A stretch of DNA of 64,000 bases, from contig NC_067294.1 in assembly GCF_020740795.1 (NCBI RefSeq), positions 4,960,001 to 5,024,000 of the forward strand. Reading direction: 5' to 3'. Source of the stretch: Apus apus. Its lineage: Eukaryota; Chordata; Aves; Apodiformes; Apodidae. Positions 14,359-26,000 of the stretch are shown here, one piece after another. Within the stretch, counting starts at the first letter, position 1. Each line of letters opens with the position of its first letter. Below the pieces are notes generated by a model that was given only the letters and a program-made list of their open reading frames with translations, was not told the DNA's origin and made no database searches. The position numbers and the translations under genes are program-made.

Positions 14359-17300
14359 GTAAGAAATTCAGGAATGGTCCTGAGTTACTAATTAATTGCA
14401 AGTTAAGAGTAGCCTACATAGCATGTGTTTGAACAAGAAGTCTGGAGTGGTTACCTACCTTGAAGTGAGCCAGCACAGCAAGGTAGTAGCTGCAGCCTTG
14501 GAGTGTGTCAGGGGAAGGGGTTGGGATAACACAGGGAGCTGTGGGATAGGTAAATTGGGGTATCCTAACATGTGGAAGGTTGGGAGGATGAGGATATGGA
14601 TGTAAGCTCCTTGTGTGGGTGAGAACATGGTGTTTAAGATCTCATTTGTCAAAGAGAAGAGGGTGAAGTTGGGGATGCAATATGGACATAGGCTGTTACG
14701 TTCAGTAATGTAACAACAGTGTATTAGTCCATGTCAGCATAGTTCCTATCGAAGCACAAGTTTTCAGTTTAAGAGCAGATGTAAATCTTTGCTCTGCTCT
14801 TGAGATTAAAACAAAAAAAATCCTCCAAGAGCTGTGCTAGCTTTAAGGTACTCTTTGACTTGTGAATCTTTTCTTGAAAATGAGATCATGCTCAGAATTT
14901 ATAAACATGAATTCCAACAGTTGTAGGACACCAGTCTCTCTTGATTTGTAGAGTGAATTCTGATTTTGCTACATAAAGTGTGTTTACAGGGAAATTCAAA
15001 CAAATTATTTTGTTTAAAAGATATTTTGTAATGTTGTAAATTGAGTCTGAAATTAAATATGGAGGTTATTTGAGAGATTGCCAGAAGTGCTATCTGGTAT
15101 TTCTACTTGGCTGTACAATAGAGAAATTTATGGCAGGAAGAATAAAAATAGTGTTATTTGAATTGTGAAGAGAGTTTCCATCCAGATCATGGAATTTGTG
15201 TCTTGCTTCAAGTGCCACGTGCCTTAACATGTGAATAGCATCCTTTACTTGAAGGTTACAGATGCAGAAACTGAGTTAAGTGCTGCTTCAGGAATCAGCA
15301 TTATGTATCAGCATTAGGCTTGGATATCCACTTGGACATCTGCTGCCTCTGCATAGGAAATGCATTAAGTGATGGCTCTTTCCTCTCATGCCTGGTAATC
15401 TCACTAGAGGCTGATTCCAGCCAAGAGAGGTGCAGGGAGTGAAGAGAGTGGGTGAGGGATGTTACAGGCAATCCTTTCAGCTCTAAGGGTTTCTTTGATC
15501 GCAGTCACTTGTTTGCATTGGGGCAGGGGGAAGAGGTGTTCATTCCATTTAAAAAATGCAAAGAACTATTGATTTGTATTTAAAACCTTCCAGAAGATTT
15601 CTTAATGAGCATTACAGTAACATGAATCCTTGAAGAACTGCATGCATTTGCTTTGTAAAATAAAATGGGACAATGTTTTTGGTTAATTAATGTTCACACC
15701 GTCTTTTCCTAGTGAAATACTTGGTCATCTAACACAGGAAGCCACAAATATTTTAACTGCTGTCAATTATATCACTGGGCATTTTCACTGCAGGCTTTTT
15801 TATGCCACTTACTTTCTTACAGCTCACTGGAAATTATACCTTTATTAAAACTTTGTTACTAGGGTCCAAGTCCCAGATACGTGTTTAGCAGTGTAGCTTT
15901 CCTCAGGCATTAAATATGACTTCTTTTGAAGAAAATAGTTTAAGGAAAGGAATTATAATGTGTGTACATTTGTATAATATTAACTAGATTGTTCTGAATG
16001 TTGTTGAGTCACAGTGGGGTTTTTAAAGACTGTCACAAGTAACTTTTTGCCTTGGAGAAACTAGTGTTGGTTGGTACTTTTCTTCTAATGCTTTTCATAC
16101 AGTGAGGTGAATTCTGTAAATGGAAAAGGAGCCTAGGGGGGGAAAAAGTCTTGGAGAGAATAAATGTTTTGAGACCTGATGATATCTCACATTCTTTGCA
16201 TGCAGGAATGTAAAAATCTTGATTCTATCACACATACCCATGTTTCCACCCTTCAGTTTGTAAAAAAATGATACCATTTTTTTAAATATCTGGCAATAGT
16301 TTATGCAGCTTTTAGTTGAATGCCAGATGGAAATCCATGTTCTCAACTAAGCATTTTAGTCACCCTAAATATAGTGCTTCTATCTGTTCTTGGCTGGATT
16401 AATGCCATAAAGATTTTTGGTTTGAAAGATGTTGCACAGAGATAAGGGGCAAACTGAAGAAGCATATTTCATCACAAATGTGTTTCTTAACCCCTGTTAA
16501 TGGTTGAATTCATGGTCAGTTAGGAAATATGTCTTATTTTGTGTGGAACTTGACAAAGACAGATGTTTAAACCATAAATATGGATTGGAAAAAAAACAAT
16601 TTAAGCATCCCTGGCACCACTTCACATTCGCTTATGCACTGCTGAATTTTTTTGATCTACAGAATCGGTGATGAGTGGAATTTTCATTGAATAAAATAAC
16701 AATAATAATAAAACCCACAACAAAACCCAAACAGAACTCCCCTTCAAGTCCCCACCTCCCCCACCCCCTACATACTTGGAAAATGTGTAATAATTGCTAA
16801 ACCTGATTTTATATCTTCTGTTTTCTTTTGTACCTTCCTCCCTCAGGGAAAGTGAGAAGCTTGAGTTCGTCTTTGTGGACACTGACCCATTTGACAGCTT
16901 TGCATCTCAGTGACAATTCCTTATCCCGAATTCCTTCAGACATTGCCAAGCTTCACAATCTGGTTTATCTGGACCTGTCCTCTAATAAAATCCGCAGTTT
17001 ACCAGCAGAGCTCGGAAACATGGTGTCACTCAGGTGTGTAAATCTTCACAGGAGTTAAAATTGGTCTCTTGTCATCTCTGTAGCAACTATTTAAATTGCA
17101 GCGTAATTTTTCTGTTCTAGTAAATGAAAGGCATAAACAAGTTCCCCTTTCCTCACTTATTTTTATCTGTCTCACTGAGTATCTGGTGTGGTCTGCACAG
17201 CTGTAGTGATGCTGGCTTTTCTGTGACCTGTTTGATAGGATGTCTCCAGGGATGGGGACATACTGATGGGTGACAGTACAGGTGAGTTTCAGAAGGGCTT

Positions 17301-19974
17301 CGTTTGATAGCAATCACCCGTTTTATGTCATGCCAAGTCAGGTTTCCTCTCTTACAGTTCTCTTTCCAGACTCTTTCACAAATCTTTGAGGTATTTTTCT
17401 CTAAGCAATACTGTAACACAAAAAATTTATTTTAGCTCACAGTAAAGTAGGCAAAAGGTAAAATTAAACATTCATAATAATGCTAACTACATTTTTTCTC
17501 CACTTTATTGATCTTTATTTTTTGTTTATTTTACAAGTGCAGCAACTTGTCTAATACCATCTTCTTCCCACCTTTGCTATCATTCCCGTGCAAACTGGGG
17601 AGGAGAAAAAAAATTTTCTAAACACACCTTTTTATTTTTCCTCTCAATTTTAGAATAACAAGATGTGCAAAGTTTGCATAGAATGATACCTCCTTTTTGA
17701 AGTGAAACACACAGTGATGCCTATTTAGATTATAATGAAGGCTGCAGTGTTTCACTTAGTAAAAACACTTATGTAAATACTTCATGATTTATGTAAGAGT
17801 AAGTATTTACAGGCAACATTCTTTTGCCCTTAACCCAAAGGAAGAGCCTTATCTTACATTTACTAAAGTTACCAGTAACTGTCGTTGTTGCTTTTAATTT
17901 TGAAGACATTTATGGACAGCTTTCTCAAATCCAGAAAAGACTGAGTCTAAAAGTAATGAGAATGTTATTGGAAGTAAAGAAGACAATAGAGAAAAGGACT
18001 GCCAGCACAGCTTTAATGAAACTGGAAGCAAAGCAAGTTTGCACATAGAAATATCAGTCACTGCATTTTCTGCTAGTTTAGAAAAAGTCCACTCTGCTGG
18101 GGAGGATTCAACCAGCTGATTAAATTGATACTAAAACCTAAAATTCCAAAGCAGCTGGAGTCTCAACCTTGGAGGCTGAGCAAAGGGACCTTGCTTTCTA
18201 GAGCATAATTTGCAGCTCTGTTTCATGGTGTGTTCTATGGTTGTTTTGATCTGTGAAGTAGCCTGTTCTAAAGAAAGCTTTTAGTCACTATTTCAGTTAA
18301 AACCAGCTATTGGTAACAGGTTGCTTCCTTCCTATATCCATGCCTAAGGTGTTGTGAGCTAGCAATTCTGAATTTACTGGAACAACCTCAAATTAATCTT
18401 TGGACTTCCCTAGCATCACTTTTGTTTTCATCACTCTTCTTCCTTTTAAAATATTGCTGTAAATGTAATACTCATGACATGGAGCTAGCTTGGTACTGCG
18501 TAGTTGTCAGTAGTGCCAAATGCTGATAGGCCTTTTTCCCAATTCATTCCGGATGATTCTATGAAATTTCAGCTCTTCCAAGCCCTAGATCTCTTCTGAG
18601 TACAGAAGGCTAAATCTTGTGAATGTGCAATGTGTAGCTAAGTTCTAGGATCACACTAGTTTTCTATTTTTGTCTTAAACATAACACTTGAATCCAGGTC
18701 TCTAGACGTGAAAAGCTAGTGCATTAATCCACTGTGTGCTCTGTCCTCAGTAATTGCAGCTGATCCATAGTTTCTTTTCATGGGGATGAAAGTGATAAAT
18801 TAAAAACCCTAAGTGCATCCTATGTGATAATGCTCTGCAGGTCTCAGCTGTGCTGGAGTTTAATGTTTCAGGCTGGCTCTTACTGCAGACACTTCCCATG
18901 GCTTCTGGGAAGCTGTTCAGACTGATGGTAATTGAGCACTGGGTATTGCTGATATGCTGAGCCACAGAGATCATTTGTGCTGGTGCAGCTGAGAACTGAT
19001 AACAGGTCTTGCAGCTCCCACATCTGGAGCTCTGGGTTTGGTCTGCATGGCAAAGCTTGCCTGGGGCTCCTTGCATCTCCCTTCTTACTGCAGGTACCTG
19101 AAGAAGGAGGTGTAAGAGAGAGCAGTGAGATTTGTGGTCTTTGTGGAAAGAGGAGAAAAAATAAGCACTGGCATGTTATCTTGGAAAGCTCAGCTGTAAA
19201 ACGGATTCTCTTGATATGCTTGACAGAACTGGTGGGATTTGCTGTGATCCCCTTTACTGTGTAGAGGGGGTGGGTTCTGCAGAGGCAAGGATCATTAGGG
19301 AAAATAGTTCTTTCATCCAAGTGAGAAAATGTAACGACACCTACTGCTGTGCCATCCTAGATTTTGTATATCTTCTTTGTAATAGCTACAGAACTTTAAT
19401 TTCAGCAGTGCTTTGAAAAACTCTTAGAGGAAAAAGTAGCTTCCTAAAGAAGAAATTAGTAGCTTTGTAATGTCATATAGAATATAATTGTAAAAATATT
19501 AGCCATTTAAGTCCCAAATGGCCTTGGAAGTGCTGAGAATTAGTGGAGATGTTGTTTATTCTTCTTTAACTTTCTCATCTGCCTCATTCATATTTAGAAG
19601 CCCTAGAATGGCACAGTGGGCTTCTGAATTTCTCTCTAATGATGTGCTTTTCTCTGTGGGATTTTGTATTGAAATAAACCCCAGCTGCCTGCGTGTGTGA
19701 TAGTCTGTCAATCAGTTGAGCAATGGTTTGACATTTCTAGATAACCCAGTGAAATAAAAAGGAAGTCACCTCCTGTGTCTTTCACACTTCCACACCTCAG
19801 TTTCTCAAAAACAAGCCACTTTTACCAAAGTTTATAAATATGCTGTGAAACACAGATAATTTCTCAGAAAGTCCTTGTTAGGGAAGGACCAGTCAGAGTT
19901 TACTTCTGAAATGCAAAGCTAGAAATAGAGATGTGACCCTAGCTAAAGTAACTCTTGGTATCCAGGTTGCCTTT

Positions 19975-20007
<33 letters not shown>

Positions 20008-23000
20008 CCTCAAAATACTTTTCAAGTCTCAAGGCACCAAGTTGTAAACATTTTGAAACAGTAACATTACACTGAATGTGATGAGGAAGGTCTTCACTGC
20101 TGAGATGGGAATGCATTTCAGAAAGTGAAAAGCTTCTTATAAGTCCCATCTTCTCAGTCCAGTTCATTGGAATATCAGAATTCAGGACATGAGTTCTGTT
20201 CCTGTTTGCATATTATTTTTGTAAGTTAAAAAGCCCTTATTTTGTCTTAGCACTGAAATTATGAAGCAAACAACAAAGTTGCTCCTGTAAATTACTCTGA
20301 CACAGTAATGTCACAGTTCTGATCTCACTGCCTTGGTCTTGGATTTTTTGTTTATTGTGGGATATAATTTCCCTTTATTTGGCCTTTACTCATAGCTGAA
20401 CTGTTTCATTGTCTGGTTTGTCAGAGCTGTTACTGCGTCACCACTTGTAGTTATTATTTAGTTATTGCTAATGTTTACAAAATTTCTGACTTTTAAAGAT
20501 GAACTCGCCAAACAATCCCTTTCCTATACTCCAACATAATGTATATTTTGTCTATATGTGTGTGTTTGTATCCAGCAGTATTTTCCTGTTCTGTTTAGTC
20601 TCTGAAGTTTTCAATATTGTGGTTTGCTGGCATATTGTTTCTGTTGTAGTTAAGCTTCTTGTACTATACTCCTAAAGACAAACGTTGCTCTGTTTTCAGC
20701 CCTTTATGATTCTTGATCTTTCTGCAGGGAACTACATTTAAATAACAACCTGTTACGAGTTTTACCTTTTGAGCTGGGAAAACTGTTCCAGTTACAGACT
20801 TTGGGTCTGAAAGGTATTGCTACTTTTTCTTGGTATCTGTACTTTGTTTAATGATACTGATTCTGAGATGTGATGGCTGTGGACTGCTAGTTCATAAAAT
20901 GTTGCTGAATCCCAGGTGTGTAGCTACTTACTTCACATTTATAAATACTGTTATTTAGGAATTATTTTTTAAAAAAATATCAAAAACAACACAAAAAACC
21001 CAAGTTTGACAAAGCACTCCGCATATAAAGAGGTTTGCTTCTCTTTCTGCAGAGGGAGAGGAAGCTTTTGATTGCTTGGGATTGGACACAGAGCTGCTTT
21101 AACTAAGAAACAGTCTGCAGTGACTATAGGTATTCAGCCAGAAAGGGAAAGTGCTTTGTACTGCTGCAGGGCACTGTGCTGTTCACGCAAGCAGCAATTT
21201 AAATATTTCTCCATTCATTTTTTTTTCCTCTGAACTATATGGATTCTAGCTTTAAAATTGCTATCCTTGAGGGAACCTGTGTCACAGAATCAGGAGCACA
21301 GATTGATGTAATACCTCTAAACACTGTTAAGCCTCAGAAGTCTGGCTTTCTTCCCCTTAAAACTGGATAATTGCAACGTGTGTTGCCTTTGAAAACTTTT
21401 ACAAGGTGCTTACACATTGGGCAGATCATAGACTCTACTCAAATATGACTGGCAACCTGGTGATGGATGTTCCACTCATGTTAAGCAAAGTGAGCAGAGG
21501 AGGCTCCTGTGTTTGGCCTCACCAGCTCTGCCTTTGTGTTGACCACACCAATTCTTCGCCTCTGTGAGAACCAACAACCAGCCTTGCAGTGGTCACTCAG
21601 AAGACAAACCCAGGAGGGAACGTTGTTACCTTCACTAGAGCTATTCACACATCTAGTGTTCTATGGGATTGAAGACCTGAGATCCAAAACCTCTAAGTAG
21701 TTCATAGTAGATGCACTTTCTCATCTTGGAGGTGCCAGCTTTAAAGGCTGATGTGTAAGTTCATACTTGTTCTGTGTATTTCATACAATATTTCTGAAAA
21801 TCTGTTTGCAGGAAACCCACTAACACAGGATATTCTGAACCTTTATCAGGAACCAGATGGGACGCGAAGGCTACTGAACTATTTGCTTGATAATTTGGCA
21901 GGTACTGCAAAAAGAAGTAAGTGAACATTCTTAAAACATTCATTTTGGCTGTGTAAAATAAATTTGATTATCACTTGTTGTATCTCTATTTTTAAATGTT
22001 CCCATAGTTTCAACAGAACAGCCACCTCCAAGATCTTGGATCATGTTGCAAGAGCCAGACCGTACAAGACCAACAGGTACTGTAACACTTCAAGAAATTT
22101 TCCTTGTATTTTTGTTTTCCTTTTATAAAAGGTGTTGATCTTTACTAGCTACTGAAAAAAAACAAACCCAATTAGTGCTTAAATTAACCAATCATCTGTG
22201 CAGTGCTGACCAGCTGGCTAATCTCAAATGGAACACATGTTCCAGATTTACCCATCACTTCATTTAAAGTAATTTCTTTTTAATTAATGTCCTCCTCACA
22301 GGAATTTAAACTGTTGTCCACAGTTAGTTAAACAGGAATTATAAAAGGCTTAATTGAGCATTTGTTGAAAAATGAAAAAAAAATGAGACTGTGAGCATAA
22401 TTTCCCAAAATTGTAGATTTTTTATTTTTTTTTTTTTAGTAAGTGATGTATCATCTTTGACTCAGCAGGTCATGTTTAATTGTTTACTGGTTTGTGGGTT
22501 TTTTGCATGATTAGTGTAAAATGCAGCCTTTCCTATTTACCTGCACACCAAGAAGTGTATTTCTCCTCTCTTTCCAAACTGCTGTACATTGCTTTCCCCT
22601 ATTGATTTTATTAAGATGGTTGCTTCAAAGCTCATTATGTGAATGCAGCTTGTCTTTTCCTGTCACCTACTTATTTTCAAATTGCTAGGCTTTGACCCTC
22701 AATCAGCCCAAGATTCTTGCCTCAATTTGCTAGACCTTCAAACAACTGTCTTGTTTCTTTTCCCTGAGCTGTGCTCCAGGTTTGAGTGGAGCTTCCCAAT
22801 AAGCTTCTATGCTTTCATACTGAGAATTTCTTAGTGCTTTTTAAAAACTAAAAAAAAACCCCCACAACAAAACAGAACCCTGAATCCGTGCTGCTGGATT
22901 ACCTGCCAAGTTGCCCCAGACTGTCTCATTATCATTGTTCCAAATTAATACAGAGAGTAGTTATTTCTTGACACTGGAATTGTCAGATTTTGAGGTGGAA

Positions 23001-26000
23001 ACATTTGGGGTTTTATTTCACCTGTACTTTTTTCATGGTGCAAAGGGATCATTGCCCTGTCTCTAGATCTTTTACAGTTTGTGGTGGTATAACGAAGGTA
23101 GATTTTGAATCTGTTTGAAGAGCTTTGTATAGCTATCAAATGTCAGTGTACCAATGCACTTACCTTGTTTTATGCTTTTCACAGTAGAGCACCTCTTAGC
23201 ATGAAGTAGGTTTGCCTGCTATAGTAAACTGCACTAACCATAAAAAGAGGGGGGTTGGTTTTTGTTTTCTAATTACATGCTAGAAGACAGATGCCAGAAG
23301 TCCAAACTTGTAATTTATCTTCTTAGGACTAACAATTATTTGTTTTCAGTATTGATACACAAGCTGTGCTTTGATTGAAGCAGATGAAGCATGGATTGAG
23401 AAATCTGCAGAAGACAAAAGTGGAGAACATAATTGTAGATACATGTATTTTGTTGTTGTTAAATATATCAGCATGTGAGTAGAATTCTTGTTCTGCAGCT
23501 TTGTTCTCTGTCATGTGTTACAACGTACTCTGTGATAAATACGCTACCCGGCAGCTGTATGGCTATTGTCCCTCCTGGGCATTGAACTGGGAATACAGAA
23601 AAAAAGCCATTATGCAGGAAATCCTGAGCTGCAACGCTGACATCATAAGCCTTCAGGTAAAAGATATTCTATTACTTCTTTTCCATTTCTATTCCCACGG
23701 GCTGGTTTCTCTATATTAAATGTATTTACAGTAAACGGTCTGTTTGCAAAAGCACCTGAGAAGGAAAGAAAAAAGAAGTGGTGTTTAGAACGTTATTTGT
23801 TGCTTGACATCAAAAGAATGTTTTTCAGCCTACATGGCTGGAATGGGAACCAGCAGCTGCTGATCAAAGCAACGTACATGGGGGTGTCTTTGTGCCTGTG
23901 TGTGTATGTGGGGATGTAATTGACACATTTTCAAATAAAAGGCTTGAGATAATCGTAACCCTGGGGATTACAGAAATTCATTTATATTTTCTTAAAATAG
24001 GAATGTTGCTCTCAAATTTGCATTCTCTGATGTATTTAATTCTTACTTTTTTTCCCCCCCAAATCTAATTTGAAAGTGATTTACACTTCTGAAGAGTCTA
24101 AATAATGTCAGTCCTCTGGATTTTGCTAGTAGTACATTCATGCTGTGCTGTCTTATAACTTCACAGGAGGTTGAAACGGAACAGTACTACAGTTTTTTCC
24201 TCGTAGAGTTGAAGGAACGTGGCTACAATGGATTCTTCAGTCCAAAATCTAGAGCTAGGACAATGTCAGAGCAGGAAAGAAAACATGTTGATGGTTGTGC
24301 AATATTTTTCAAAACAGAAAAGTAAGTGATGTGTTTTGCAAAGCCTCTGTTGTGTCCTGCTCTCTTGCGTGTAATTTCTCAGGTCAGTCTGTAGCTCAGT
24401 TTGGCATTAGTCCCCTTTTTGTAGCCATTCAGTATTTCTGGTAAAGCATTGTTCTGGTTAGAAAGAGTGGACTGGATGAGAAGAATCATTCTGTGCCTCA
24501 GTAGCAATAGAAAATTTTACCATGACGTTCTATTCAGGTTGAGGTTCATTCCATTAGAGCAAAGTGTGTTAGGAGGCCACTGAATTATACTTCAATTGTG
24601 GAGTGTGTCTGTCCCAACCATTAGATGCTAATAAGGACAAGTGAAGGAAATGTCTTGTTTTCTTCCTTTTCTTTGATTGAAGAAATTGATAAGCCCCAAA
24701 ATTGCTGAAATAAGACCTCAGATTACTTTGACTTCTTGATGCATCAGCCTTCTGATAAAGCAAAAGACAAGGCACTTAATATCACTGCTGGCTTCTAAAA
24801 AAAAAAAAAAAAAAAAGCCATTATTTAAGAGCTGCAGCAGTTATTGTGTCATATTGTACTTGCACAGCTGTTAGGTTCTAAGGGTAATAATTTCTCTTCC
24901 TCCTCATGCTTTCATTCTTTTATGTCAACAAGTAAATGTAGGTGCCAGGTTTGATTCCTTTTGGCTTAGAAAAATTACTTGTTCTATTAAACCTGTGTCT
25001 TCGAACTAGAAACTGGTGCAGAATTAGAAACAAGCACTCCTTTCCTATGGTTTCTGTCTCTCTAGAAATAAAACCTTTAATTGAAATTAAGGTTGTATAA
25101 AATATATAAAAATGTCTGGGAAGACTATCTTTTAAGTTCAACTTAGGAATTTAGGAAATTATGTGATTGGCTGAGATTTTCACATCATAAAGGTGTTTGA
25201 ACTTTAATTAAGAGGAGAATTACCTATAACATTTGTATTTAGCTGCTGAAAAAAACCCATATATATGTTGTTTCTCTTCCAGATTTACTTTGGTTCAAAA
25301 GCATACTGTTGAGTTCAATCAACTAGCTATGGCAAACTCAGAAGGTTCAGAAGCCATGCTGAACAGAGTTATGACAAAAGACAACATTGGAGTAGCTGTG
25401 TTGCTAGAACTGCGAAAGGAATTGATAGAAATGTCATGTAAGTCCTATTTAGTTTTAATATTTTAATGGATTATATGGTGTAAATGAAAAAATTTGATTT
25501 ATTTATTTTTTTATAGTAAACCAGAAAAACTAGGCTCTGCAGATGACTACAACTTTGCACCTTGTATGCTCAGACATCAAAAGAGGATTTGGGGAAAAGT
25601 CATACTGCTTAAATGGTCAAGATTTTTTTCCACTTTTACCTTTTTGCTTAGAAAATACAAAGATTTGAGTTTGAGTGATTTTTATTTTATTTATTTTTTT
25701 TTTTTGCCTGATGTTACGTACAGGTGTCAAAGTGTCAGTTGGTGTTAGTCACGTGTTTCTGGGTTATGTATTTGCATCATTTTAGCTTGTTTTTTCACTG
25801 TCATGCTTATACAACCTTGTCTTTCCTGTTATTCTTCATTTAGGAAATGTAAACTGGCTTTATAAGTATCACAGTGGGTACCTACTCAGTCTGTTACATT
25901 TCTCCAAATGGTTGTTTATTAATTCAAATTTTAATAAACAAGCTTTTTAAGAAGCACTTCTAGCAAGAGGTGACTTTATAACATGGATAACTTAAAATTT